A DNA stretch of 64,000 nucleotides from Pseudorasbora parva (GCF_024679245.1 NC_090178.1:19677213-19741212); one strand, 5' to 3'. Positions 48,600-60,790 are shown, counted from the first letter of the stretch. Notes: generated by a model from the sequence alone, not told the origin. Made by a program: numbers and translations.

Positions 48600-49669
48600 T
48601 GTTAGGGGTTACAGTTTTGACCCATAGACCAGATATGCGAAATGAAGACCAGGAGTCAGGATGTTCAATCATCGGAGAGAATTTTACTGAAGAATAGTTT
48701 GCAGTTTCATCGGTAGAGTCAGCTTTAGAGTCTCTCAGGGCGGTGTCAGGCCAGACTCTACTCTACACAAAATTACCACACCAGTTATACCAATTTCAAG
48801 GGCATGATTTACATCATTACAAACACGTGGAATATTACTGATTGGCATAAAGTCTAAACAATGTGTCACGCGAGAATAGATAGGAGATGTTGTTGTTGTT
48901 AATCAGGATGTATACATCAGACAATCCAAAGATTTGGGGTAGTGTTGACTTCAGGGGAGTCCTAGAAAGACGCCAAGAGGTCTAGGGTGTGAGAAAAGCG
49001 GTCCAATCCATTCGAAAGACCTGCACAGAACATGTAACACACACACACAAGACTCTAGGGCACATCTCTCCTCCAAGGTTAGCGCATCAGTGAGCTTATC
49101 AACAGAACAAGATATCAACACCACATGACAAACAATCTCCAGAAAGAAAAGTATGAGTTATATCATCTACCTAATTCTATAAAGAAATATTAAGACAAAA
49201 ATGTACTTCTATTAATGGGAAAAATCACACTATATAAATGGAAAGAAATCACAATTGGGAGACTCAAATCCTCCCACCCCTTCCTGTTCTGGGGTTACTA
49301 ACAACAGGCAGGATTCACCTCTTGGAAGTTCTAACTTTCTCTCCAAGGCCCTGTTGGTCAGGACCCAGAGATAGAGGTCAGGCTATCTATGTCAGGGCAT
49401 ATAGATAGGGGTCAGACTGTCTTTGTCAGCCCGTCTCTGGAAAGCAAATTAGACACCATACAGCAGACATAGAGTCAAAATCATATTAAATAATAGTTAT
49501 GTGTATTAATGATCACATAAAATTGATTGTCAATAATTCATTATTTTGAAAGGATAATAACCGATTATTTAATTCATGAGGTTATTAAAAATCATTCAAA
49601 AGGATAAGATGCATATGATGAAGATGCATATGATGAAGAGGCAAGGGTGTCGGCCCACTCCCCCCTTCA
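48600..49669. mobile_element. Solo LTR, 1070 bp, with 4-bp target duplication
   Basis: The sequence runs from TGTTAGGGGT to CCCCCTTCA, TG..CA ends. CACC flanks both sides (48596-48599, 49670-49673). Removing it restores continuous GATGCACCCTAGCGGC. There are no internal genes. CTATATAAATGG at about 49231 is a possible TATA box if it reads on the plus strand. A 4-bp duplication suits some retroviral and gypsy groups. Its parent element is unknown. Confidence 0.7.
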
Positions 49670-49673
49670 CACC

Positions 49674-50186
49674 CTAGCGGCAGCAAATTTAATCTGCCCG
49701 CAAGTGTCGTCTAGGAACTCTCAATACCCTTCTGAGCTGTATTCCTCTCAATCTGAACGGGCCAATCACATCGTGTATAGACTCGGTGGACGGGGCCATA
49801 ATGACGACGGCCGAGTTGCATTTGCGTGCTTCTAGTAAACACAGAAACTGGCGAACGGCGGTCTTTCGAATCAGCTTTGACCGTGACTCTGGAAGACTTG
49901 GAGTTAAGCTTTTCTCTGAGAAAAGAACGGCACTGAAGTCATTCTTAAAAAGGGAAGATGTGTTTGAAGTTTTGCTGACCGGATACGGCGAATGTTTAAT
50001 CTATCAACAAGCTCTGTTTCACCTTCGTTGTTCTGGTTGGTGTAGCGCTATCCTATCACGTGCAGAGGGAGTTTGAAAGACAACCGTTTATCCCGCCCCT
50101 CAGATTGAGCCCTGTCAATGGTGAGTTTCCAGACCAAACATCTTGATGTGGGTCTGGCTTGTCAGGCTAACTTACCCCACCTTTAA
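49674..50186. other. Right arm of the composite transposon
   Basis: It continues the host repeat after the solo LTR and ends in CTTACCCCACCTTTAA. The short overlapping ORFs (62 and 96 codons) show no domain. Confidence 0.55.
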
Positions 50187-51201
50187 TGTGTAACTAAAAA
50201 ATTATTACTCTGTCGCGGATAGATGTTTTATAGATAAATTATTTTTAATTTAATTAATATTGTAAATTTAATTAAAATTAATGGCAGTGCAAACGTAGAG
50301 GGTAACTGGCAATTTTGAGTCTAAAATGTAAGTTATACAATAGTGACCTTTGGTTTAATTGATAAAAAATATTAGGTCCATGAATAATGAACTTGCAGTG
50401 TGTGTATTTACAGCTCATACAGCAGAATAAGGCCAGCGAAACTCTGACCCTTGATTGATTGCATCATAAATGTATCTTTTCGTGTCACTGTTTTTATGAA
50501 CAAAACCCTATCATTTCACTCTCTGTCTCTTCCATTGTATTTATCTACCTCGCTGGACTAGAGCGATCTGTATGGCTTCTCTGGGCTTTGAATGATTCTG
50601 TCTGAATCAGTCGTGCTCAGCTGTGTAATCCCTCTCTCCGTTGAGCAATGCATCTTTATCTCACTCCTCCAGTGTGTGTGTATGGGTGTATGCTCTTGCA
50701 GGTTCCTGCAGCATCTGTCAGCATGTGCTAGCCTTTCCGCTGAACAGAGCACTTTGAGCTGCCTTTGTAAGACAATATGCAGCCATATAGCCAAGGCATA
50801 TGCATTATAGATTACCTCTCATAAATAGACAGGCAGAAAGAGTGAATAATTTTTAGGAGTTCATAAAACTTCACATGCTCCCATTATTTGCATTACGTAT
50901 TTAAAGTTGTGTGAAAGACAGATGAATGGAATCTATTAGAGATAATGAGCTGATTATGAAACGTTCATTTAAAATGTCTGCTCTGAATGAATGATCTCTT
51001 TCTGGAAATTTGAGAAAATGGAGTATTTTGATACGATGTATATAAGCAAACAAGGAAAGGATTCACTGAATGATTTAATAAATGAACGAACAAATAAACA
51101 CCTTAATTGAATCTTTTTAATTACTCATTGGGCAACAGACCGTCAGAGTAAGGTTTTCTGTTTGATGTCATAAAAGTTTGACAAACATACATGATGATAC
51201 A
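50187..51201. other. Anonymous non-coding interval
   Basis: No gene or repeat recognised. Confidence 0.5.
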
Positions 51202-52641
51202 CACTCTAAAAACTAATACTATGATTTACTCAAATTTTTTGGTGAAACATTTTTACACTAAAAAAATTGAGTAAATTTTAAAGCAGTGAAATCAATTATA
51301 GACACCATAAGAACTGAGTAAATGTAAGTAAAAAAAATTAAGTAGATCTGAGTAACTGCATTTGTTACATTAACAAATTCAATTGAGTAGAAAAAATTGG
51401 GTAAAAAGCATTTTAAAAACCAATATTTATGACTAATATGAACTGTTTTTATTTATGAGTATTACTAACTTGTATAGTATAACTTTAATTTCCTCTAAAC
51501 CTTTGTAAAATACTCCACAGTCCACACAAACACACTTATACATGACATGGCCTTTTATTGTCAACGAGTACAGCAATAACGTTACAGCATATAACAGTTA
51601 TTAGGCTACTGTTTTGACATGTAAAGAATAACAGTTATTTTACAACATTTAAACTCATGTAACAAACATTTTAGAAGTAAAAATTAAACATTTAAAAGTA
51701 ATTCAAGTGTAATCAACCGGTCTGTTATCCCATTTCCACCGTATCAGCGCTGTTTCTCGAGCCTGAGATGGACTAACGTTAGTGGTCTGCGGGTGGACTT
51801 TGAACTTGAGACCGCTGTCCTGCGTTTCATTTGTAGCTGAAAGATGCTGCGAGGCGCCAGACTCCATAACCTGACAATAAACAAACAGTGCTCATAAGTG
51901 CTCAGTGCTCATCTTTTAATAAGATTTTATCATCCAAATTCATTATATTCATTATCTTTACGAATTAAAGTTGTGTGCTTTGAGCAACACAGCAGGCGTT
52001 TCAAAGACCAACGCCACACGTTAACTTAAGGTGAGACACACTGTCCCTGTATGTTGTTTTGAATTAAATAAAATGCCTTTTAGCACAGTAATGATTATAT
52101 AGATAAAAAAAAAACATACAAACCTGAATTTCACAGAGGAAATGCCCCAATTCTGCGACGCTGAGAAGAAGAAACTGCTCTGGTGACTGAGGAGAATTAA
52201 AATATCCGCATCACTCAACCGTCGAGCTGTCGTCACGTCAGAGGGTGGGGGAGGGGTGCATTGTTTTAATCGAGTAAACTGACTCAATTTCTTCAGTGTG
52301 TGTTAAATATTAATAATCTTGATTTTAATTAAGTAATATTTGTGGTTCTTGAAACAGATCGGTTTAATTCTCCATTCTCAAATATTTTGAAAATTTTTTC
52401 GCAAATGTATTAAGTATATTCAAAATAAAGAATTGGTTATTTGAATACTAAATTATTTTAGTGAAAAAAACTTAAATATAACTATACATTTTAGACAAAA
52501 CTAACTGTTGGATTTTTAGTCAATTATTTTGGTATGTTTAACTAAAACCATCAAGTAAATGATATTGAGAGATTTTATTAAGTTAATAAAGTTAATTATT
52601 ACTGTGATATTTACTAAGCCACTGAATTATTTTTTAGAGTG
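51202..52641. mobile_element. Probable 1.4-kb DNA transposon, CACTCTAAAAA ends
   Basis: CACTCTAAAAA at the left and TTTTTAGAGTG at the right are inverted. Internal edges are AT-rich with recurring GAGTAAAT motifs, and the centre is GC-richer. No target duplication could be fixed and there is no transposase. Confidence 0.5.
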
Positions 52642-53002
52642 CAGAAGAAGCTTCTTTTGTTTTATCTATTTATTTATTCAGGTGGGAAGAGAGAAGAGGA
52701 AATGGAGTAAAGAGGTGGAACAGAAATATGAAATCTTGCCTACCAGACTCAAAACGGCATTGCCCACATCAGTGATCTCTAGCAGATCTAGGCAGGTGGT
52801 GCTGGGGAGGTGGAAGACTTTAATAGGAATTTGCATAGCTCACAAATTAAATATTTAATTGCTGAACTATTCATTTCAGTCAAAATAATTGCCAGGCAAA
52901 ACTCTACGCTGAACTCGAAGACCTCAAAAAAGAAGACCTCCCCCCATCCGGCACAGTAATTATAAAGCACATATTAATGCCTTATTTTGCAGGACCTTAT
53001 TC

Positions 53003-53831
53003 CAGAGGTGGACAGTAACTACGTAAATTTACTATACTTTACTGTACATTAGTACACTTTTTGAGTATCTGTACTTTACTTGAGTATTATTTTTTCTGGA
53101 AACTTATGACTTTAACTTCACTACATATAAAAGACAAATATCATACTTTTTACTCCACTACATTTCTATCAAGGTCCTCGACGTCAAAAGTCATTTCTAT
53201 AGCAGCTTTGCAAGTCAGCAGATGATTTTTTTTCTTCTTTAAAGGTTGTTTTGGGTTTTTTGCAGAAAGCCTATCAGGAATCACTCCTGTAGGTTCACGT
53301 GAAGTTCATTGATTTCCCAGCATTTTTTGAACACTGCTTTATAGCTTATAGCAAAATGGAAGACGGATGTCAAAATGCCAATTTTGTTGAGTATTTACAT
53401 AAACATAAACATAGACAGATTTACATAAAGTTGATTATGTCAGGTAAATCATTGGGAGAATATCAGATGTGTATCAGTGTATATGATCCGTGCATTCAGC
53501 CTTAAAGTGACAGCAGCTTTGTAAAGAGATTTGTAACTTATAAGTATTTAAATTAGTTTAAGTTAGTATGCTAGCATGTCAGATGGAGCATCACTGACTG
53601 GCTTAAACCATGACAGCATAATGTGCATTTATACAACAACCAAAATAATGCGTTGACATAAAAAAGGAAATTGACTTTTGATACTCAAGTACATTTGAAA
53701 ACAAATGCTTCTGTACTTTTACTTAAGTAAAAATCTGTTTTTACAACTTTCACTTGTAAAGGAGTAAAATTGGACCAGTAGTACTTTTACTTTTACTCAA
53801 GTAATGAAGTTGTGTACTTTGTCCACCTCTG
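53003..53831. mobile_element. hAT-type MITE with perfect 8-bp target duplication
   Basis: CAGAGGTGGACA at the left and TGTCCACCTCTG at the right are perfect inverse ends. CCTTATTC flanks both (52995-53002, 53832-53839). The internal subterminal repeats (ACTTTTACTTAAGTA-like) are typical of this widespread fish family. 829 bp, non-autonomous. Confidence 0.9.
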
Positions 53832-54114
53832 CCTTATTCTACAACCCCTAATCCTACCTAAACCTAAATGCTTCGAAAACTACCTTATTAACTATTAATT
53901 TGTAGTAAATTAAGAGCTTATTGAGGCAAAAGTCGGAGTTAATGGTGAATATGTGTTCCCGATACTAAAGTGGTAAAGGGGTGGAACAGAACTTGGAAAT
54001 CCTGCATACCAGACTCAAAGCAGATTTATAGGCAGGTGGTGCTGGGGAGGCGGATGGACTGAATAGGAATTTGCATTGTTCGCAGAGATAGTGCATTCGT
54101 TTGGATGTGTCGGC

Positions 54115-54425
54115 GGATCTCACGAAAATGCGTATAAATAGTAAAATTGTGCAATGTCGTGGAATGTATATGCCAAAACTCATGTTGGCGTTCATATGCT
54201 ACGCTGTTTTTCGCGTGCATATGATACACACTTTATGGCTTATTATACGGACAACCACCCACCCCACCACCCTAATCATACCCAAGAGTGTATCATATAC
54301 ACGCAATAAAGAGCATATATTCATGCGAAAAACAGCGTAGCATGCACGTTGTATACATTCCACAACATTGCACACTCGTGCTATTTATACGCATTTACAT
54401 GTGATCGGGTTGTGGTTATAAAGGG
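54115..54425. mobile_element. Hairpin (foldback) element
   Basis: Left arm GCGTATAAATAGTA, TTGTGCAATGT, GGAATGTATA is mirrored on the right by CATTCCACAACATTGCAC and GCTATTTATACGC. GCATATGATACACACTTTAT near 54210 pairs loosely with GTGTATCATATACACGC near 54288. A single-arm relative lies at 35200-35410. Confidence 0.7.
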
Positions 54426-54560
54426 AAATGGGAATGGATCAATGAAATTGTTTGGCTGAGAAAAGCACTTATTAATGCCTTATTCTGCATGACCTTATTC
54501 TACATCCCTTAATCCTATACCCAAAACCTAAATGCCAAAATGTGTTCACCATACTAAAGT

Positions 54561-55044
54561 GTTACCAAACCCTCTAATTTGGAGCTCTAAAATGTGCAAG
54601 TATGTAATTACCAGCACGAAAATAGATTTTCAGTTTTAATTTTGTGGTGGTGTGTCACCATTTGCTCAAAATTCTGGAAGTTAAGTGGCGGAGAGGGCCT
54701 CAGGTGGAACAAGCCAATCCACAGGTGGATAAACAGAAATCGTATTACTATTCATGAGGCAACATGCATGCTTTCTCTGCCTAGAGACCTGTCCATCTCA
54801 TCTCTGCTCAACAAAACACAAACTGTGACAACACAATTATCAGTTTTTAATTAAACAAACATCAACAGAGCGTACACCGCGAGCGCTGAAGAAAGACAAA
54901 GTATGCCTGAGAGAGTTTGTACATGAATGTGCGTGTGCATGTATTTTGGCAACCAGACACTTGTGGGTGAGGTGAACCCATTAGAAAGGAAAATAAAAAA
55001 GTGGTTTCTTTAAAGTCTCAACTAGACAGCTACATAATTCAAAT
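54561..55044. other. Anonymous non-coding interval
   Basis: Nothing recognised; one 86-codon frame without a domain. Confidence 0.45.
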
Positions 55045-55318
55045 GGAGGGATTATTCATCTACAAATGAAAATTTTGTTATCATTTATTCACCAGCATGT
55101 CATTACAAACCTGTATGACTTCTTTCTATTGTGGAGAACAACGATATTTTGAAGTTTTTTTGTTTTTTTTAAAGTCAATGTAATTTTGGACCTCATAGAC
55201 TTCCATTATATGTACAAAAACGGTTATTTTATGTTCCATGGAATAAAGAGAGTTTTGGATTGCATGAGAATGAGTAAATGATAACAGAATTTCCATTTTT
55301 GATTAACTATTACTTTAA
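55045..55318. mobile_element. Diverged TTAA-type MITE (GGGATAGTTCACCC family)
   Basis: The left end is decayed. Internal CATGTCATTACAAACCTGTA and the right GAGTAAATGATAACAGAATT, then TTAA (55315-55318), match the family seen at 59282-59480. Confidence 0.6.
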
Positions 55319-55636
55319 GTCTCATCTTTCTCGTGTTCTTCTCTGGAAAAAAGTAATATTGTGTCGAAGGTGTGTATTTTATTTGAAGTAACAAATATAA
55401 CAAACTACTATGTTTTTTTAAATAAATTTTATCAGAAACATCTGAGAAATGGACACTACAAAGAAAGAAATATATCTGAATATATAAATGTGTCTTTACT
55501 GGGTGGTATAATGACGTTAATATAATAATTTGTCCTTTGTCATAATGATGTCAGTATAGCAGACATTATTTCAAAGAATCAACCTGTCAAATGATGCATG
55601 GAAGTGAGCAAGCATGGGAAAGACAGAGACATATAC

Positions 55637-56660
55637 ACTGTAAAAAAAAATCCTAAAATTACAGAAAATAACTCTAAATTTTTTACAGTATTTTTTTGTA
55701 ATTTTTAATTATGTTTAAAACTATGTAAAATTACAAACAATATCTGTAAATTAACAACTTGACCATTATTTTAAGGATTATATCATTAATGACAAATTAC
55801 AGTAATTCTTATTTTTTATACAAGAAAATTACTGTATTTTTTAAATAATATTTTTCTGTTTTCATAAATTACGTACAAATGCATGTAAAATTATAAATAA
55901 TATTTGTAAATTAACAACTTGACCATTATTTTAATGAATATATCATTCATGACAAATTACAGTAATTCTCAGTTTTTTTATACAGGAAATTACCTTATTT
56001 TTACAGTATTTGTTTCTATTTTCATAAATTACGTAAAAATTCATGCAAAATTACAAACAATATCTGTAAATTAACAACTTGACTATTATTTTAAGGACTA
56101 TATCATTAATGTCAAATTACAGTAATTCTTATTTTTCTATACAGAAAAAATACTGTATTTTTTATATAGTATTTTTCTGTTTTCATAAATTACATACAAA
56201 TGCATGTAAAATTACAATTAATATCTGTAAATTAACAACTCAACCATTATTTTAAGGATCATATCGTTCATGACAAATTACAGTAATTCTCAGTTTTTAA
56301 TACAGGAAATTACCTTATTATTTATACAGTAATTTTTTCTATTTTCATAAATTACATAAAATTCATGTAAAATTACAAACAATATCTGTAAATTAACAAC
56401 TTGACTATTATTTTAAGGACTATATCATTAATGACAAATAACAGTAATTCTTATTTTTAATACAGGAAAATGACTATTATTTATAGAGTAGATCTCTGTT
56501 TTCATAAATTTGATAAACATTAATGTAAAATTACAAACAATATCTGTAAATTAATATTTTGACTGCAAGTTTTAGTATTAAATCATTAATGACAAATAAC
56601 AGTAAATCAAATATTTATGAGAAAATCACTATATTATGGTATTTTTTCTGTTTTCTTAAA
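55637..56660. repeat. Satellite-like tandem array, ~160-bp unit, about six copies
   Basis: AAATTAACAACTTGACCATT recurs at about 55751, 55910, 56069, 56231 and 56390, with a divergent sixth copy near 56549. Each unit also has ACAGTAATTCT and TTTTCATAAATTAC. The array opens with CACTGTAAAAAAAA, a terminus seen on some fish DNA transposons. Confidence 0.9.
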
Positions 56661-56826
56661 TTATATACAAATTCAACTCTGGCCTAGATGAAGAAAGCCA
56701 AGAATTCTGACAAAAGTAAAATAAGTATCAGGAAAAAACAAATGATAGTTAAACACGTTTATTTTTGTCAAAACCTTGGAAAAAAACACATTTGAAAATA
56801 AAGCATTCTTCTATTAAATTCGGGAG

Positions 56827-57072
56827 TTAAAAGGGATGGTTCACCAAAAAAATAAAAATAATTGTCATTATTTACCCATCAAACCTGTACAAGTTTCTTT
56901 TTCTGTTTGAACACAGAAGCTGTTATGAAGAATGTTGGTAACCAGACAGCTAACTGACTTCAAACTGACCTCCATAACAGTAGTCGATGACAGTCAGCTG
57001 TCTGGTTACCAACATTCTTCATAACAAACAGAAAAAGAAACTTGTACAGGTTTGGTGGGTAAATGATGGCCT
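56827..57072. mobile_element. TTAA-type MITE with a long near-perfect hairpin, right end lost
   Basis: It starts TTAAAAGGGATGGTTCACC. Arms at about 56866-56955 and 56985-57068 are inverted copies (ACCTGTACAAGTTTCTTTTT against its inverse; GGTAACCAGACAGCT against its inverse). It ends against a Tc1 relic without a right TTAA terminus. Confidence 0.75.
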
Positions 57073-57640
57073 TTTTTCGCCATGATTTGCACATGAGCAT
57101 CAGAATTGGACCACAAAGCACGAATCCTGATGAATCATGTGTGCTTTTACATCACGTGGATGGCCGGGTGCGTGTGCGTGGCTTACCTGAGGAACACATG
57201 GCCCCAGGATGCACTATGGGAAGAAGGCGAGCCGGCGGAGGCAGTGTGATGCTTTGGGCAATGTTCTGCTGGGGAACCTTGGGTCCTGCCATCCATTTGG
57301 ATGTTCCTTTAACACGTCCCACCTACCTAAGCATTGTTGTAGACCGTGTACACCCTTTGATGGAAAACGGTATTTCCTGGTGGCTGTGGCTGTGGCTCTT
57401 CCAGCAGATAATGCTCCTGACACGTGTTGTCTTGGCCTCAAAATTCCTCAGATCTCAATCCAATCGAGCATCTGTGGGATGTGCTGAACAAACAAGTCTG
57501 ATCCATGGTGGCCCTGCCTCGCAACTTACAGGACTTAAAGGATCTGCTGCTAACATCTTAGGGGTCAGGGCTGTTTTAGCAGCAAAAGGGGGACCAACAC
57601 AATATTAGGAAGGTGGTCATAAAGCCTCATCTGTGTATGG
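57063..57640 (+). pseudogene. Tc1/mariner transposase relic, catalytic half
   Basis: The plus-strand translation shows Tc1 motifs in order: RIGPQSTNPDES, HHVDGRVRVRGLPEEHMAPG, GGGSVMLWAMFCWGTLGPAI, LTRPTYLSIV, then a damaged QQDNAPCH region and RAVLAAKGGPTQY at the C-terminus. In-frame losses and substitutions around the catalytic aspartate make it inactive. The N-terminal DNA-binding half is missing, replaced by the hairpin MITE. GGTCATAAAGCCTC after the stop resembles a Tc1 3' end. Confidence 0.85.
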
Positions 57641-57922
57641 TGTAACTTGTATGGAATTATGGCAATATTAGCAAACAAGTGTTGCTTTGGACAGAGCATC
57701 CACCCTAAATCAACAAGTTATGTTATAGTGCCACACAGTAAAAGGGAAAATGAAAGTTGACAATAGGCAAGATTATTTCTAAAGGAAAGGTCAGTAATTT
57801 GTACAAATGTAAAAGGGTCATTATAGGTCACATGAATGTAACTGTAATGCCACCAAAGATGCAGAAATTGAAATTAATACATATGCAGTGTTTACGCTGT
57901 ATGTGTTTAGCAGAGTAGGGGT
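57641..57922. other. Anonymous non-coding interval
   Basis: Short AT-rich stretch leading into the TA tract. Confidence 0.5.
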
Positions 57923-58155
<233 letters not shown>

Positions 58156-58195
58156 ATTTAAACAATTCATTAATTCATTGTCTCTCTGTATTGCT

Positions 58196-58479
58196 TTGAG
58201 CATGATTGGTTATTCTGACTGTCATCCGGTATACTGGCCAATGACAAATGCGCGCGCCTTTTACAGGTCAAATTTGAATTATACGTTTGTTGTAGAGTGA
58301 GTGTGTGCGCTGCTAACGTTAACGTTACTGCTCGGGCATCTGTAATGCAGTAGCTAACTTCGGTTCTGTTCGGTTTTACATGGATTTCTACATTGGTTAT
58401 TTTTTTAAAAAATGTTTTATATTTTGGGCGAATTTAAGTTGCGGGATGTTAATGGAGGACAAACAAGAAAAAAATTCAT
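58196..58479 (+). promoter_or_regulatory. Candidate promoter and 5' UTR of the small spliced gene
   Basis: Two CCAAT-type boxes (ATTGG at 58205-58209, CCAAT at 58238-58242) precede a locally CpG-containing stretch (GCGCGCGCC) and repeated AACGTTA motifs. No TATA box is clear. Upstream ATGs at 58446 and 58452 begin a short frame that overlaps the proposed start. Confidence 0.35.
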
Positions 58480-58525
58480 ATGGGCAACTTTTACCAACGT
58501 AACGGACATATTGGAACTGCAGAAG
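58480..58525 (+). CDS. Candidate exon 1 of an unrecognised gene
   Basis: The frame from ATG 58480 reads MGNFYQRNGHIGTAE and leaves one base before a consensus donor, AAG/GTAAGT, at 58525/58526. The in-frame stop upstream is at 58450, so this is the first ATG in frame. The context is modest (C at -3, G at +4), and an overlapping upstream ORF weakens the coding call. The reading frame joins exons 2 and 3 without a stop. I recognise no family in the product. Confidence 0.35.
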
Positions 58526-58836
58526 GTAAGTTAACTAACGTTAGTTTTATTTTTATTTTTTAAAATCTTCTGTTACATCAAGATATAAATGTTTAAGTGA
58601 TAATCAAATCGCGATTACCCCAATAACGACATTAGTAAGTTACATACTGTAATCATTAACTACCAGCTATCGTTATTGTCGTTGTTTGCATGTGTTAATA
58701 TTATAAGATAGGTTTGAGATTAAAAAAAATCAACATAGAAGCTTTGGATTGAGTGAACTGACTTTTGAAAATACCTCTGTTAGTAAGTAAGTTAAATAGC
58801 TAATATTGTTGTGTGTTTGTTTCCCTCATGAACCAG

Positions 58837-58878
58837 ACATTTTGGGAAGAAAATCCAGCCTCACGATCTTCAGGGGTG
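58837..58878 (+). CDS. Candidate exon 2 (42 bp)
   Basis: It is bounded by CCTCATGAACCAG on the left and GTG/GTAAGT on the right. Phase continues from exon 1, giving DILGRKSSLTIFRG plus one base. The exon is very short but both splice sites are good. Confidence 0.35.
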
Positions 58879-59281
58879 GTAAGTATTGTAATACTAACAC
58901 GAAGACAGTGAATTGATAACGTTACTGATATGCACAGTAGTAACGTTAGTCATTTTATTGGAAGTTTGCGTTATGTTAATATTTAATTTCATTTGTTGAA
59001 GATATGAAGGTCATTCGTGTGGGAGACAACACATGAAAACAGAAGTAACGTTTCACATGTAACGTTAATTCAGGTTTAGACAACATATGTGTGAGTAAAT
59101 GATAAGAGAATTCTCATTTTTGGGTGAGCTATGTTTTTAGGGTCTTGTTTCCAATCTTGGAGTCATTAGAGCATACTTTATATCTTTTGGGGATCATAGT
59201 CATGTTTCCCTTATGTGCCATATAAACGTGGGGAACATAGGAATGACCCCCAATGAACCCAGAGTTGCCAAATTATAAGTG

Positions 59282-59480
59282 TTAAAGGGATAGTTCACCC
59301 AAAAATGAAAATTAGCCCATCATTTACTCACCCTCAAATCATCCTAGGTGTATATGACATTCTTTTTCTTTTGTAATATAATTGTATTCGTCTGGAAGAA
59401 GAATCATATACTTCCTAGGATGATTTGAGGGTGAGTAAATTATGGGCTAATTTTCATTTCTGGGTGAACTATCCCTTTAA
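59282..59480. mobile_element. 199-bp TTAA-flanked palindromic MITE
   Basis: TTAAAGGGATAGTTCACCC at the left and GGGTGAACTATCCCTTTAA at the right. Inverted homology continues over most of the length (CTCAAATCATCCTAGG against CCTAGGATGATTTGAG). It lies in intron 2 of the candidate gene. Confidence 0.9.
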
Positions 59481-59699
59481 ACCCCTCCATTCAAATATAA
59501 AAATGCACATAGTGCCTCTGGCACAACCTGAATATGAATCCCTATTCTCTATGACTATTACATCATGCTGGCCGCTAAGATTTGTTACACTAGGGGTGTC
59601 ACTCCCACAAAATATTCAAGGATGTTGTTCAGTTATTTAGTATTATTATGAATTCTGGTTAAAATCATTAACTTTGAATTTTCTGAACTTCGAAATAAG

Positions 59700-60600
59700 C
59701 ACATTGCATGGCATCATTACTCCAGTCTTCAGTGTCACATAATTAAAATATGCTGATTTGCCATTGAGATTTGGGGAGTTTGGAGGCCAAGTCAACACCT
59801 CAAACCCGTTGCTGTGCTCCTCAAACCATTCCTGAACCACTTCGCTTTGTGGCAGGGCACATTATCCTGCTGAAAGAGACCACAGCCGCCAAGGAAAGGG
59901 TTTCCATGAAAGGGTGTAAAATAGTCTGCAACAATGCTTAGGTAGGTGGGACGTGTTAAAGTAACATCCACATGGATGGCAGGCCCCAAAGTTTCCCAGT
60001 AGAACATTGCCCAAAGCATCACATTGCCTCTGCCAGCTCGCCTTCTTCTGGTGCCATGTGTTTCCCAGGTAAGCAACACACCTGGCCATCCACGTGATGT
60101 AAAAGAACACGTGATTCCTCAGACCAGGCCACCTTTTTCCATTGCTCCGTGGTCCAGTTCTGATGCTCACGTGCCACTGTTGGTGCTTTCGGTGGGGTCA
60201 GGGGTCAGCATGGGCACCCTGACTGGTCAGCGGCTATGCCGCCCATACGCAACAAACTGCGATGCTCTGTGTATTCTGACACCTTTCTATCAGAACCAGC
60301 ATTAACTTCTGGAGCAGTTTGAGCTCCAGTAGCTCGTCTGTTTGATCGGACCACACGGGCCAGCCTTCGCTCCCCACGTGCATCAATGAGCCTGTGCCAT
60401 GAGCCTGTGGCCGGTTCTCCACTGTTCCTTCCTTGGAGCACTTTTGATAGATCCTGACCACTGCAGACCGGGAACAGCCCACAAGAGCTGCAGTTTTGGA
60501 GATGCTCTGACCCAGTCGTCTAGCCGTCACAATTTGGCCCTTGTCAAACTCGCTCAAATCCTTACGCTTGCCCATTTTTCCGGCTTCTAACACATCAATT
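59700..60600 (-). pseudogene. Tc1/mariner transposase pseudogene
   Basis: The minus-strand translation starts near 60577 with [20 protein letters not shown] and the helix-turn-helix [19 protein letters not shown]. After frame changes it continues with MSIRTGPRS, HVFFYITWMARCV, GNVMLWAMFYWETLGPAI, LFQQDNVPCHKAK (catalytic Asp retained) and VLTWPPNSPNLN, where the usual DLNPIE glutamate region breaks into unrelated sequence. At least three frameshifts are needed to join the parts. It belongs to a different Tc1 subfamily from the 13381 and 29660 copies. Confidence 0.88.
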
Positions 60601-60639
60601 TTGAGGACAAAATGGTTACTTGCTGCTCACTTCAATTTT

Positions 60640-60678
60640 CACTATATATATATATAGTATACACGGTGTGTACGGCTT

Positions 60679-60760
<82 letters not shown>

Positions 60761-60790
60761 ATATGTATGTATAATTTTTTTTTTTTTTTA
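60640..60790. repeat. (TA)n and (GTAT)n microsatellites with T run
   Basis: TA tracts lie at 60643-60656 and 60684-60735, then GTAT repeats to about 60770 and a T run. Confidence 0.93.

Larger units (their letters stand above)
41503..50186. mobile_element. Composite 8.7-kb TTAA-bounded transposon with nested insertions
   Basis: TTAAAGGTGGGGTAAG (41503-41518) and the exact inverse CTTACCCCACCTTTAA (50171-50186) form a 16-bp perfect inverted pair with TTAA at the outer edges. Terminal regions (41503-41836 and about 48083-48595 plus 49674-50186) look like one short transposon family. The interior holds two A-C modules and a solo LTR. No transposase. Whether all 8.7 kb ever moved as a unit is unproven; growth by later insertion into a smaller element is simpler. 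Confidence 0.65.
52642..54560. repeat. Diverged tandem duplication carrying two later insertions
   Basis: A block near 52715-52855 (TACCAGACTCAAA, GGCAGGTGGTGCTGGGGAGG, AATAGGAATTTGCAT) recurs at about 53975-54085. A following block (TTAATGCCTTATT, GACCTTATTC, CCTAAATGC) near 52975-53880 recurs at 54470-54545. A hAT-type MITE sits in the first copy and a hairpin element in the second. Confidence 0.65.
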
